Assembly (NCBI GenBank): GCA_000469685.2
Contig: LS997565.1
Coordinates: forward strand, 46,033,810 to 46,097,809
DNA length: 64,000 bases
Direction: 5' to 3'
DNA from: Haemonchus contortus
Lineage: Eukaryota > Nematoda > Chromadorea > Rhabditida > Trichostrongylidae
The translations under genes and the position numbers were made by a program. Positions within the stretch are counted from its first letter, which is position 1; each line of letters begins with the position of its first letter. Positions 14,039 through 29,000 of this stretch are shown here, piece by piece. The notes under the pieces are model-generated. The model saw nothing but the letters and a program-made list of their open reading frames with translations, was not told the DNA's origin and made no database searches.

Positions 14039-17000
14039 CTATAGAACTTTATAATTTCGTTGAACTTCATTGATAAACTCGATTGCTGCTTCCTGAGCCG
14101 ACAGTGGTAGACCCTAAAGAAGAACGGCTCAACCGATAGCCTCATAGCCTTGGCTCATTAGATAGGTATTAGGAGAGGCCAAATCCAAGCAGGACCAATG
14201 GAGGACTATATTTTTGGAATGGAAAACAGCTTGAATGAAGCATCGAGAGCCATTCAAGGATTGATTGATCAAGGATGGGAAATCCAAGAAAAGGAGACTG
14301 GTGGTTAGAAAGGCCTACCCGATATGCTGGGCTACGTACCATAAAGTTTTGAAGGTGTGGTAGCTCCCTGGATTGTGACCCGGATCAATACCCGCCCAAG
14401 GCAAGCCTTCAACACCTCCGAGTCACTTGTTTGGTATCAGGCTCAGCGCTGTCTGCCTCTCTGTGGCTGCATCGGCTGGCCATGGCAAGTCTTGTTCAGG
14501 GTAAATACGAATTTAAAGAGTCACTACGAATCTGAGGGGAATTCGAATGCGAGGCGCACCCCAAAGACGGGCTCAACCTAAGCCAGAGAACTTTCCTCTT
14601 TTTTACCATTCTTTACCTTCATGTAATTAGAAGCTTCCGTAGTTGTCTCCTTTACTACCTCGATCTTCGTTTCAGGTTTGAGCACAGCCTAAAATCTTAG
14701 ACCTTATTCCAACAGAGTGGAAAATAGTTACATAAAAATACAACTGCAAAAATTCCAATAGCTCAGGACGTTTTTTGAGAGTTTTTGTTTTTTAAAATGT
14801 CGTGACAGTCTACTACTCTTCGACGCTCCACGGGTACTCTCTTCTAAGGCTTTGGAGTGTTCTGAATGCAACCAAGAATGTGTTTTTCTGGATAGTGATT
14901 CCAAATGAAACTAACTTTTTTGGTATTCCTGCAAGCATTTCAGAGAAAAAAAAACTGAAAAAACTTGATTTGTCCTTCGTTCAGATCAGCTTGCGCAAAC
15001 ATTGACAGACTTTTTTTGCTGGGCAAAAACATCATTAATTATTCCACGGTGTGTTATCACTTGAAAGTGGACTTTGCAAGAAATGGTTCCGCATTGAGTG
15101 GCTGGCCTGTCACCACTTCTATCTGCATCTCCCAAGCGGATCTTTCCATAGTTGTCGTGGCTCCTCCCTCTCAACAAGGTTTGATCCACAGGAGCGTTGT
15201 GTATGAAGAACAGATAGCCGAAGAGCTCAATGAATCCCTAATCAGAGACAGAACAGGAACTAACTAACAACATAAGACCAGCGGATCAACTGGGGAGAGT
15301 ATGATCCGATTTTCGGTATCGTAGGTATGTACATACAGTAATGGTCACCTATACCCGGAATGATGTATAAACCTTCTAACAGTCGCCCAGAGCATTAAAT
15401 CTTCCTGATTGTAACAGCATGACACTTCGCTTTGGTTATTTCTTGTACTTCGTGGCCTTCGTAGTCATGTCTCATCCCCTGAAACCACGGGAACTACGCC
15501 TTCCAGCTCTATCTGACCAAGGCTTGAAACTAGGTAGTGGACGACCGGGAAGTTGAGGAAGATCTGAACATCCTCCGTGTCCACGCATTTGAAGAAAACC
15601 ATCGTACGAAGTCTCAGCAAGGTCTTCTGCAATCGACGGCATCAGCTCCTATCGCTCAGTAGTGCGTTCTGGAGGAAAATTACAAGCAAGCGTGAAGTGT
15701 GAAGCTCCCTGTAGGTTGCACGGCAGAAAGTGATAGCAAAAAACTACTCGAAACTTTCAGAAAGCTGTTTTTGGCATCTTAGGAATGTAATCAGTCAGGT
15801 AGCTCACCGGATCATGGTAGTCTTGCCCGTAATCGAATGGTGCCACAGCTTCCACAGCTTGATCTTGTTCAATTAGGATGGTTTCATTACGACCAGTTGT
15901 AGTAGAGGATGTAGTCGTAGTGGTAGTCGTCGTCGGAGGATCCGTCGGTGGCATCGTAAACGATTCAGCGATGACAGGAAGTATTTGAAGTGAACTTTGG
16001 TCAGGCTAAACGAAATTTTAATCAAAGTGGTCATCAGTAATGGGTAGAAAACCATTTGCAAATACGGAATAGATCACTTAAAAGCACTGTCTACGGAATG
16101 TGCATGGGGTGAGGTATCTGCACGGTAGTTGGCGTCGTTCCAAAGAAGGAATACCCCTTCGATGCACTCGACATTGAAAGGGGACAATCAATACATTAGT
16201 CAGCTTCATTAGCCCGAATCTCTTCAGTGGCAAATGGCGCACTATCATACACACATGATAAGGGTTTGAATTTCGGATCGATACTTGCCCAGGCTAACCG
16301 AGCCTCCCCTCCTGGGTCAGTCAATTGGTACCAGACTCGTTTCGGAGGATAAAAGGTTTAGTACATTGGCTGGCCACCGCAAGTCATTGTATAGACCACA
16401 AACGCATCCAGATAGAACTGCAATTCTGAATCAAAGTCATATGCGCGGCGCATTCCGAAACGGGATTGATTAACACTCCGGACTATATACTTTATACTTT
16501 CGATCATATGAATTTGGCCCAAAACGTGGGAGGTCCGGGCACCAAAACGACCATAGCCTCACCTCTATTTCGCTGATGGTTTCATAGTCATCACCTTTGG
16601 ATATTGTTCGTGATTGTTCATTCTCCACTGTCTCTACTGTCTCTACTGGTTCCTGAAAACCAGTATTAACTTTTTGGTACTTCAATGGGCCATTTCAATT
16701 GAATCGTTTTCTTGCCACAGAATTTCAGTACTTCCTAGGAACTCCCTACATACAAGTTTTTCCTTCGAATCGATTAAAAATTAAAAACCATATCAAAATT
16801 TTGAGTGATTTTTACAAACTGTTCTTTTTCCTTTGCCTGACTACTATTTTTTAGATCACTATTCCGCTTCGCCCGTGAGCTTTTTCATCCCTTCCAACCA
16901 GCCGAACCATAGAGTCTACTTCTTATAGTTTATTTATTTATTTGTACGCAGACAAAGTTCGAGAGAAAATGATTTAATTAATTCAATAAATATATACTGT

Positions 17001-20000
17001 ACTTTTGGTCTATGTACACTCAAGGTATTGAAGTGAGGGTACTGTATGAACAGATAATAAAATACTGCCCTAACAAAAAAAAAACTGTATTTCATACCTC
17101 CGTAGCATCCACAAGGACTTGCTCTACCTCAATTATGGTTACATCTGGTCTCTGCGTAGTGGTAGATGTGGTAGATGGTTCCACCTAAATGAAGCTTTAT
17201 TATTAAAGGGATGAGGTAACCATAGTTGCTCCTTTTCGTCATGACATTTTGTTGAATGCTGTTATTTCGCCGCAATACACAATCCAACTATCACACAAGG
17301 TTGGCGTGTTAGCGACAAATCTGGCCTCGAGCGGGACTCGAACCCTACTTGTGTGTTCCTGACAAGTGGCAACGTTTATGTCTTCACCTACCGAGATCCT
17401 GCTTGCCCTCGTCTTCATGAAGGCAAAGTTCACGTTAATTTTGGGGTATCTAGCTTCGCACGAACATTGGAAGTGATAGTCCAAAGTAAGGCAAAATCGG
17501 CGTATTCAAAGAAATACGAGGCTTCAAAAAACTACTTAAGCCAGGGTTTGGACGAATGTGACGACAAAAGATGCATGGGAGGAGTATTTGGACGAGCTGT
17601 CCAAAAGTGTGTGCAAATGCGTACAGCTGCTACAGTAGGCTGGCTGCGTGCAACGTGTGCGTCCCGGTGCGAATTATGCCACCTCCACAGCCTCTATAGT
17701 GTCGTAAAACCTCGTCCACTCAAGGTGTGTATGTCAGATGAACTAGTTTTGGGACCCTTGTTTTGCCTTATATGAGCAGTTTTTCGACCCCACAGTGTCC
17801 CATGTGCTATCCTTGGGGGTCACATGTTCATCCTAGGGAGGAATCTCAGGAGCCATCTCGATTGTGAACTGTGCCTTTACACTTGCTTTGTTCCATGAAA
17901 ACCTGACCTTTCAAAGCCAATTGGTCTCTTCCAGTTTTCGAGAGCGGTTTTTTTCTCAAGAAACCTTTTGAGGTTACAAAAGGGTTCTCTAGCAGGGATA
18001 AGGCCTATTCTGCAGAATTTTCAAGCCTAATTACGGACGAGGGAGGGAATATGTTGGATATCCATGAGTTCTCCAGGCGCGACTGAGCTCAAAACAGTTC
18101 CCGTGATAGATATCCGATACAGTTATTCACAGTTCAGCTGGGATCTTTTCTAAAGTCATGCTTTTCCACTAAACTCTTGTGCGACCAGCGCTTTCCCTTT
18201 AAAGTGTTTGGTTATTCTAGGAAAAAAAACATCAATATTAGGAACTGACTGTTGTCGTTGTAACTTCGGCAACCTCCATAACTTCGGTTGTAGAACCAGT
18301 AAATCCGAAGGTAGTCTAAAATAATGCATAAGAATTGCGTGAAAACAAACGGAATCATCGAAAAGCTTCAATAACAAGCAGAGAAATGACCCCAATCTTC
18401 TACAAAGAATTGTGACATTGGTCATAATGAGCGAACGAACGGTGCGTCACTTTCAAAGTAACGCGAGGCTCAAATCAAACACAACAATTCGAAACTCACT
18501 CCTCACCCCACGTGTCCCGCCCCCTAACGAGCACCGCCCAAGTCATATGCCAAATATGTGTGGGAGGGGGGGGGGTATAGGTCCTATCCTGCATATGTAG
18601 ATGACCCTCAGCACTGCTTTGAAAGGAGAAATAGGTTTTGAGTAAGCTTCGAATTATGCACCTTTCTCTCTTACAAAATCGAAGCTCCAATAACAGCCAA
18701 TTGAAATATAAACTAGCCCCCTTTTTGCCCTTTGTGTACGCACGTAAGGACCTACTAACGGTAATCGCTACGGCACCTACATCTTTGTACCCCCGAACTC
18801 GGCGCTTTGCTAATCGCTGTTTTGAGAGCAAGCGGCAAGCGCGACCCCATTCCAGAGTTACAGCGACAGCAACGGCACGTGATGTCCACCGTCAGAAATC
18901 AGCCGAGGTCATAATTTTGTGAAGGTTGTTCTGCGGACAGTTGGCGACAAATGGCTAGTTCACTCACGGTTACAAGGTTCTCCGTAGGTGTAGGAACAGT
19001 GACTGGTTCATACGTAAGTGTTACTACAGATGTCGATCCTTCTCCTGTGGTCTGAGTCATGGCCATGGCTGCTTCTGCTGTTACCTTGAATTCACTGATG
19101 TCATTTAGTAAGTTATTTATCATTTGTTTACTATTTATCCAAGAGTCAGCTGCACTGCGGTCAGGCTTTCAAACGAATTTTGTCAAACTACAGTCAAATA
19201 AAATCTCAGAATTCTTGGCTACCTGCGTAACATCGAGAGAACTTCTTATTACATTTACATGTACACATATACTGATTCCCCGAGGAATGAGGTGGTATGA
19301 TGGGGAGAGACGCCCAACCCCCACGCATCGTCTAGAGTTCGAACTCTGGATCGGTACTTGCATAGGTCAACAAAGCCTTTTATCCCATCGGAGTCGGTCA
19401 GTTGGGTAGCAAATTCGTCTGGGAGGATGAAAACACATCGACTGACCACCGCATTTCATTGTATAGATATTATTATATCTAAAAAACGGTGAAATTCCAT
19501 TCCGACAGAAATACTCAAAGTATCCCAAAGCAGGTCTGGAGTACGAAATTCTAGGAAGTATCTATTCTAAGGAACAAAATGTGTGCGTTGGACTAATTTC
19601 TTGCTGGCTTTAAATAGTTGCAGTAAAGACGGGTCTCAGCGGACAATTCAGAATTCATTTTCAGGAGATTTGTGAAGGAGTACTCGCTTTGCCTTTTTTT
19701 CGAAGAAAAATTCCTCTTTTCATTCATAATGAATTGGTTTCTACATATTCTGTTGAAAAATCTGTAAAAAATTTACTTTTTGTTTCGCTAAAAACTAATG
19801 TACTCGAGCTCGGCGGATGCCCTTTGAAAAAAATCTTTGGTTTACCTGGTTGAAGTCAAGTGATGGTCGTGGACGAGTAGTCGTAGACAAGGACTTGGTT
19901 GCTTTATGCCCTTCTATAGCTTCGTAATCGTTGTAATCATCAGCCTCTTCAATCAAAGCCATAGTCGTCGCTTCAGGTACATTTGTTTGTAGTTCGATCA

Positions 20001-23000
20001 CTTCGTCTACGAGCTGTCCTCCGGCCTTGAGAATTGAAAAATAAATTTTAGGAAACCAATGATTAGAAAAAGGCTGAATTAATAAATCACAGTCGCAGAA
20101 TCGGTCTAAACGTTGGAGAACAGGAGAAAGTCCTGAACTAAAGCACTAACGGTGGCGCCCAGGTTGTGAACTTAAAGGGACAGTTCACGATAAATTTAGG
20201 GTACCCGTTTTTTGACAAGAAATGATAGATCCACTCCAGAATAGTGCGATAATAACGAAGAAAGCTCAAAAAACGACAAATAAAAAGGAATAAAAAGGTT
20301 CACAAAAGAGGAGAAAAGGGGGGCTGGACGAGTTTCACAGTGAAAAAACGGCGGGTAAAGGAAATGCGACGCAACGTCTGCAATTGCACACAACACACCC
20401 AAACCGCTGATTTTGCCTTCACTGTTGGGCAAAAGCAGGGCAAACAGCTGATTTCGTGCTGAAGGGTGGATCCTGACGCGAATACATGACTCTGTACCCG
20501 TCTATATCTCGTATGACGCGACATCGTTCGAGGGGCGGGAATGCCAATCACGGCAGCAACAGGGCCTGCACTATGCCCTGGACGTCGAGATTGGGGGAGT
20601 GAGAAGGTCCCTCCTACCAACCATAGGGGTCGCTGAGTATTCCTAAAGGAGAACTCAGTAACCTTTTTTGTCGTGAACCGTGCCTCTAAGCACGCATTTG
20701 CGCCGACGTATTTGCGAATCACAGAAATGGTTTCTCTCCCAAATCATTTTCTCAAGCGGGTGAATTTCTCTGGCTCGTTTAAGCTCCCACCCCCTAGTGA
20801 TTTGGATGAAAAAAGCCAACTACACAACTACTGGCGTGATGTTAAAACCATCTTCACCTCCTTCAAACAAAATATAAATTGGCAGTACCGGTTTTTGGGC
20901 TTCTTCTTCATAATCCAAATATTCCGTCTCTACAACACTTTGTTGAGTAGTTGTACGTATTGGAGCAAGCTGGAAAATAATATATCACAACGGTCACGGT
21001 GTAGATCAGGGTTTACCTGAATTAAACAGACATTGATCTGATAAAGCACGAAACTTCAAAGGGATAAAAACAACCTCCGGGCAACTTTTTTTTTCTCTTT
21101 CAGAAGAAGCTACAGTTCACCACTTGGTGATCATATTCCAAAATAAAAACGAAGGTAATTTCGGTAATTTCTATAGTGTTTCTCGGAAAGACCTCGCAGT
21201 CTCTCTCTGTTTCTTTACAACTACATACCTCTATGTTTAGAAGACTCCATTTTTTCCGTATTTCCTAACACTAGCTAATGCTCGAATTTCAACATTTTTA
21301 TTATTTTTAGTACCTTAATTTCTTGACGAAATTCATGTCTAGGCGATTCCGTTTTCCTTTTTCCAAAAAGTTTTATCTGATTGAAAACGTGTTCCAAATT
21401 TTCAAACCCTGTTTTAGCTTTGGCTACACAGATTCCAGCGAAGTTAAAAGGGCGAAAGAGCTAATCCATGTGGTGAAACGTGAAGATTTGGAGCTTTCAA
21501 GCACTGAGAACATACTCGATTAGGCGAAATTTAGCTCTTTGAAAGTTATCATCCCGTACAATCAAAATACTATTCATAGTTGATTGGGAATTGAACATTT
21601 CCACTGGATTGCAAAACTATGATACCCGGTATCCATGAAGGTTAAATAAGTGCTTCTCTTCTCCGTGAGCCCATGCTCTGAACGAATGAGCTGTGAAGAG
21701 CTATTTTTTTTGGAAGTAGAACACTTACAGTTGCCGTTGTAACCGGCTCTGTAGCTCTTGAAGTGATGCCTTCTTTACGGGTCGATACAGAAGTTTCCTG
21801 TAAGCATGCTGAATAGTAAATTGCGATAATGCTCTTGAAAAATACCCATTTTAGAAGTAAATCTAACGATAGCTTTCGAGCCAGCAGTCGTCTTTGCAAC
21901 TATAAATCCAGTTGGACGTTTTGTGATGGTGACAGGAGAAGGCTGCAAATAAAGAAGGTTTGTCTTTTCAAGGAATCCTTTCCGGTGAAGTTTCTTGCTT
22001 CCATAATACGTATATCCGAAATACTTACTTTTTTGACTACCCAAAAGAAAAAACCGTAAGTAATGGGTAAATGATGAGATGGGTGACCACGAAAGGGATA
22101 TCAGCTGGCGGAGAGTAGGTGTTCGGGATGAACGTGAAGAAGACTAAGCTTCCCAGGTTCTCAGCAGCAAGAAGCGATCGCTGGTATTTTCGGAATATAT
22201 AGAAAGAGTAGAAGACCTCCGCTATCGGTGGAATCACTCAGATACTGACAGTGGCGTGAACCAAGTCGTAAAGGTCTGAATAAGTGGGGCATTGACGAAG
22301 TAGAGGGAGTTTACTGGCATCTTCTGCTCCAGGACGGTTGTCGGAAAGATGTACCGGACAGTGGTGAAGCCGATGATGCTCCGCAGCTGCTGCTGACCCG
22401 TAAGTAGAAGTCATAAAAGATAACCTCACTCCGATGGAATGAGTATGCTTGGATTGGGTAGCCATGGACATGAATGGGCAATACCAGGAACGAGGACGTC
22501 AGGGCAGTCATCAACAGGCTCTATGCAGCTAAAGATGAGAGAGTGTGGGAGGCTACGGACACAAATTGAGAAGGAAGCAGAATCACTGGGTAAGGGAGGC
22601 AATGGAATTTGAGACTCAGGGAAAGAGGCCATGGGAACTCTGCAGAAGAAGTAGCGATTAGTGATTAAGAATTACGAAAGGCAGAAGGTGCCGTAAGGAG
22701 AAGGAATCGTAGGGGGCTGACAAGAACAGCAGGCCCGCAACGGCGCGGGATTAACGGTAGCGAAAAGAAGAAGTAGAAAGGAGCCCCAATACTGAAGCTC
22801 AGGGCGGCAAAACTTTCTTGATCCTAAGAAATTGAAAATAGACGTGCGAACTTCCATGGAAGAATAGGACAAGATTAAGCTGCAACTGGAGGAACTTCCG
22901 CGGAACCTTCCACTGTTGGGTCTTAGAAATGTGGCAATAGAAGGGACAAAGAGATACAGTGAGTCCGTTCAAAGCTAGCTGATTGTTACAAATTAAAGCA

Positions 23001-26000
23001 AGGACAAACATCAACAAATAAATAAACAAATCTGTAAATCAATGCAAATATTAAAGACAAGGATACCCGTGGTCTCGTTATTCGGATCGGTTTTAAAGAC
23101 GTCCTTGGTGACGTATTGATGACGTGCATAGGTGAAGGAGGAATGTGCGAACTCAAATATCGTGGGTCCTAAATTTCAACTGTTATTAATTTCTGATTAA
23201 AATTAATTTTTATCTCGATTTCTGATTGTACTTTTCTTGAAATTTAAATTTTTGAGTCTGATATGTTTCTATTTGTCGAAGGACTTATTTGCCAACCTAA
23301 TATTTTCAAAAATTTGAAAGTAACGCAGTGGTACCATTCGCAGGGTTCCCCCACTCCTTCCCCCACATTTTTCTATAGCAATGTTCCCCAAGCATGTTCA
23401 TGAAGGCCAATACGAAATATCATTTCCAGTCCCCTTTTTTATTGCGCAAATTTGAAAGGCTAGCTGATTGGCTAAAAGCTTGTTCCACTGAAAACCGTAC
23501 AATCAAATTAATCATGGAATGACAACTGCAGAAAAACCAAATGCCCGACCGGTAGCCGGATTTCCAAAGGCTCCGTGCTTTGATGTATAGAGTTGTGGAG
23601 AAGGCAGAATTCGAACAAATCAAACAATGACAGTCTTTTCTGGTCAGTTCCTTTTTCCGGTTCGTTCCTCCTGGTGACTATGTAACCCTATACTTCCGGA
23701 GTTTTCCTTGTTTCTGGGACTTTCTGATTCATGGCCACAAATGGTAAAGAACTTGATGTAACTGGATATGAATGAAGATATCAGCTATGATACTATGCTA
23801 TGAGGGTTTCGAGAATTCTGATAGAAAATAGGCATATCATAAAGGATAAAAGTCTAAAGAATGAAGTCCCGAGGCGGCGATCAATCCCGTGAGAGGGATG
23901 CGCCAGGCATTCGACTTCCATTCAAAATCGTAGTGTCGTGTTGAATGCGTATGTGGCCTATACAATGACTTGCGGTAGCCACCTGATGTACAAGCCTGTG
24001 TTTTGATCCCCTCAAACGAGTCTCATACTAATTAACCGACCTCAGAGGGACAAAAGGCTCGGTTGGCCGAGGCGGATATCCATCTTGGATTCGAACCAGC
24101 GGTCATGCGATTGTGATAGCGCGCTATTTGCCCTCTAAACCACTTCCATTCGAGTATATCATAAGAATTAGTAATTCTATTCTTATAAAAGTAATAACAG
24201 CAAGAGTAGTATCAATAATAATATCAACAATAACAATAATAATAACAGTGGTGACCACAATAATAATTATAACATTTGATACTTGTAGAAGTAGTGGAAA
24301 CAACAAGCTAATAAGATTAGAGAACATTGACAGGTGTTTTCGATATTCCTTCATCATATGATAATTGATTGGTAACGATTTGAACAAATAAAATACGTAA
24401 TAGGTAAAACTACTCGTCGCTGAAAGAAAAACTGTAGCTGGAAATGTAAGATCAAAATCATTTAAAAATAAAAATTGCAAATAAAGGAAGGTAATGAAAA
24501 TCAAACAAACTTATCCGAATCGAGAGCATAGTAATGTGTATGTCAACTTACAATGGGATGAAGGTGGTTTGGTGGCAAGTGGTGCAGTATTACCCACACT
24601 TGGTCACGGGCTCGAAACTCGGATGGTTTTCGCCCATGCCAACTAAGCCTTCAGCCCTTCGGGATCTATCGGCACTAGACATCATCTGGGAGGATAAAAT
24701 CAGGTGGTGCAGTGGCAAGTGGCGCACACAAACACATGGTCACGGGTTCGAACCCGCATTGATACCCTACTAGACCAACCAAGCCATCAATCCCTGCGGG
24801 TCGTTTAATTGGTAACAAGATCGTTTGGGAAGCTGACCTGCTCATCGCCTGTCCATCGGAAGTCATTGTATAGGCCACATGCGCACTCATTACGTCACTA
24901 CGATTCTGAATGGAGGTCAACTACTCAGACGGGATTGATCAACGCCCGAAGATTTTATCCGATACCCTTCTTGGTAAAGACCGATATGACAGTCGTCAGG
25001 ATGTTATCCTTAGACATGAGCATCAGCTGACATCTAACAGATCTTTCGTAAGAAGTTGAAATTTGATGGGGCACTCTTAGTCCCCCATTGTCATTGTTTG
25101 CCGCGATCACTTTTTAAAGCCCCAGATCAATCATCGAACGAACTCCGGATGCCCTTAAGAGTGGATCGGAATCATTGCAAAAGGGCGTCGACGATCAACA
25201 TCAAGTGCAACCATCACAAAGAAATCTTCCGAAATCGTTTACGATCCTAAAAAACGCCCTGTAGTGGAACATGTATGTGACGGTCGGTGGGTATCCAAGC
25301 AAGCGAAGCCGAATTAAATCTCGTTTTAAACTGGAAACATGCAGAAAAGCTTGGCTACGGCTTCCGCTGAGTCACATTACACATAGATATTAATACAATA
25401 AAGCACTATACTATTATTACATTACTACCACATCGTCATTGTAATGTATTGTTGGGAGGCCATCCCAGATTGAACCCCATTAACACGAAGTTACATCGTG
25501 TAAACATAAAAAGAGTGAGTCTGCGGGTGGAATCTAGACGGAATGTGAAATGTCCTCTGATCATGTCAGTCACGGATTTACTGAGATACTTTCCTCGTTT
25601 ATTCCCAGCCCGGGATCTAGAGCTTCCAACAGCTACCGCGCCATACAGGCGAGTACACGAACCCTGGAGTTTCGCCTTCAGTCTTGTCTTCGGTACTGGG
25701 TTGACCGAGTCGGCAGTTAAGTGAGCAAAGCAGCTTCGTAGTGATTCGTCGTTGTGAATTGGCAAGCCGGAGAGCAGTTAGTGATATTTTTTTTCTTTTG
25801 TGATGTCACGCAGGTCTTAGTCAACCATTTGGGAATTGAACCTGCCGGGGGTCTTTTATCGGGCTCAGGACGACAATTACAACCAAGAATGAAACAGAAT
25901 TGTTTTCGGTCTAGGAAATCATTGTGCCAAATAAGCCGTTCCCTGAGAAATTCGTATCCTTACTGAAAACACTGCCACAAGAAGAGATAATGAAATTCGC

Positions 26001-29000
26001 CTGGGAAAAGGGCTGATTAAGTCTTGATTCCCTCTCTGCATCCATTCGCTTCTATCTTTTCAGAGCTAAGCGGTTCCTTGATTCAGAACAGTCGCTCACC
26101 CATGAGAAGAGGATCAACCTATTAATAAAATTTCGGTGGCGATAACGTTGTCTACAACATCACCATTCTCCACTGCTACCAAAAGTCCAGCGCGAATTGA
26201 ATTAGCCAAAAGCCACTCATCATCAAAAACAATAAATTAAACCACCCAAAATTTGGGTAAACAAGTAGGTATGCGTTAGAGGAAATAACTAGCAGCCCCT
26301 AGAATACAGAATTCCATATTTTGTGAACATCGTGATACGTCGTCCCTGCTGGTGCAATATGAAAGCTTGAAGCAAAGGAAATAAGAGAGCGCAAGGTGCT
26401 GTTGTTGGTTCAACTCGCAAAAAGAGTTCAGCACTGTGCCAAGACCTCGATATAAGATGAAGGGTCCTAACGCGGTCGTCGGTGGTCGTCTGAGGGAGAC
26501 ACCCATTTCCGACACGGCACGCAACGTCTTCCTCATGAGACCACCCTGACACACCATGGCACAATAAAAAGATTGTAATGAAATAAATAAATATTCATGT
26601 TACATTTGATCTTTTTAACTAGATTGCAAAATGGACAACTTACCGGTTCTATCGGTTCAATAACATGTTGTTCCACTGGTTTCTGTGCTGGTATGGGTAG
26701 AGACATTTTCGGTGCCGGCGGTACCACAGCTACTTGTGGTATTTGTATTGCCGGCATGTCTATCTGAGGGCTAATATAGCCTTCTAAAATAGTGGAATGA
26801 CAAATCTCGTTTTTAGCAGCGAAAGTATGAATTTGCCATTTTTTCATCAGAAATCTGTGGCCTCTATGAGCATTCTACAAAGTTTGGGCTGATACCCATC
26901 CATCCGTTCAAGGTGGACTTAATGAGTTCTGCATGAGCTACTATGTAACAGTCGTCCCAGTTCAGAATGTAACCTATAACCAAGGCTCACCGATTTGCAG
27001 ATCACCACTTCAATACATTGCCTCTCCTTACAGTAACCTCTCTTCAATGAAACCCTTTTCGAAAACTTCTTGAAATGAATCCAAAAAATATAAATGCGTT
27101 CACCTTTGCCGATTCCAGACGTTCCTACTATAGATTGTGATGGCCTTTCAAAACCTGCAATTAATACCAACTGTGTTTCAAGTGAAATGAGTGAAATCAA
27201 CCTTTTTATTCCTTATTGTAGGCGGTTTTCAATATTGAACGAGTCATTCACACCAGACCCATAGGGAGCTTCAATTCATGAAAGAAACCTTTTAAGCTTA
27301 AACGAAAGTGGCTCCTGAGTGTTCAGGAACATGTTGCTATCTAAACTAGGTTGGAACCTCTTCACAATACTGTCTGCAGCAAAGGCATATAGGCTTGTCT
27401 TGGATACGCCACGATTGGGCTAGTATTTTCATCACCCTGAGCTACTGTCTAAGAGAACGATCAATTCGAGGTTTATCAACCTGATCACTCATAGTGGGAA
27501 CCGACCCTGCGACAAAAGATATGCATATGCCTACAACCACTCTACCCTATTGACCAGACGGCGTGGTGCTCACGAAGGTCCCTCAACCTTTTATTCGAAA
27601 GAAAAAGCCTAGATGAGCTAATTATAGAGCATATTCTTCGAATTCAACTCCAAGAAATCAAGTCAGCCGAGAAGCGGAGGTGAAAATCGGCGAATAAAGG
27701 CTCAGCGGTGTAAACTAATGGGCCATTTACTCAAGCATTACCCCGCGGATGGTAATACAGGGTGTCCCAAAATTATTTGCGCCAAAGTTCAGTAATTTTT
27801 AAGGTAGAAATAATCTATCAAATTCACATTACCTGCTATTAATCAGTTGCATAAGAAGGTTTCCTTGCAATATGCATGGTTACTGATGTGGAACTCCCAT
27901 TATCTTTCAGATGGAGGAGGCTCATTCAATGCCACATGCAATCATTGACGCGCGAGAAGTGGAAGGGCGTTATGAAATTCTTTGGGATTTTTCTAATAAC
28001 CTTATAGGGGGCTATTAAACGATATAGAAAAGAAGACAGAATCAGAGACAAACCAGGAAAGGTAGAAAGGTGGAATGTTTCTCAAGACAGGACTATTAAA
28101 ATGGTCCGTCTGCCGAACGGTCGGGATCCTGGGGGACCCATCAAAAGGAAGTCAACGGGCACGGCTTACAGGAGTTATCGTGATGGAAGAATGTCATGCA
28201 GAAGCCTCACTACCATTCCTGTCGTATGCTTCAATCCCGATCTCAACAGACTCTGCAGGGCCGAAAAATGCAGAAAGTCGCAGATCCTTTTGAGTGATGA
28301 CACGCAACCCTTCGTCGTTTTCTCTGATCAAAAAATTTTTCACGATAAAGCCACCCCTCAACAACCAAAACGTTCGCGTTCCGGAAAGAAACATCTAGCG
28401 AGTAATATCTCCCAAAAAGGTTGTATCAGAACAGTAAAATGATGTTTCTCGAGGAAATCACTGGCAAGGGTAAGCCGCTCATGGTTTCTTCGGTGCAGGC
28501 GTAAAAATTGAAGAAGACCAGTACTCGAACAGCGTACTGATGGAAGTACTGAAGCACTGATCAGGCTACGTTTTCTGAAACATCTCGTAGTTCTTCCAGC
28601 AGGACGCTACCCCAGCCCACAGAGCCAAGCTTGCCCGCGAGTGGTGCCGACGACAGCTGCCCCACTTCATTGGTGAAGAGCGATGGTCATCCTATTTTCC
28701 AGAACTTGACTCACTTGAATCCCACGAATGGTCCCTGAATAGAAGAGGACCTGTCGAGTTTGCAGTCCCAGTTTGGAGCCCTAGAATGTAAAGGCTGAAG
28801 AACGGCGTGAAGAAATGGAGAAGGATATCTGCGTGCCACATGCGATCAAGTCGAAAGCAAACTTTGACTTCTATTCGCGCTCACGGGGAATATTTTGGAA
28901 TGCGACTTTAGCATGTTGTAGCACATAGTGTTAGCTAGCGTGCATAGAAATTCCATCGTCTTTCGCAGTTGAGAAGTTTCAAATATATTGCTATAAATCG

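Noticed and set aside
17353..17775. 140-codon plus-strand frame
   Set aside because: It lies in an intron of the 14039-34233 gene, overlaps a B-box-bearing repeat, and has no recognisable motif or splice support.
25436..25765. Overlapping frames on both strands near 25.5 kb
   Set aside because: No splice support and no motif; they lie in intron 4 among SINE and LINE debris.
26097..26205. Extra exon of the 14039-34233 gene (AVENGDVVDNVIATE-like reading)
   Set aside because: A GTGAGC donor is nearby, but no acceptor gives an open phase-0 frame to that donor.
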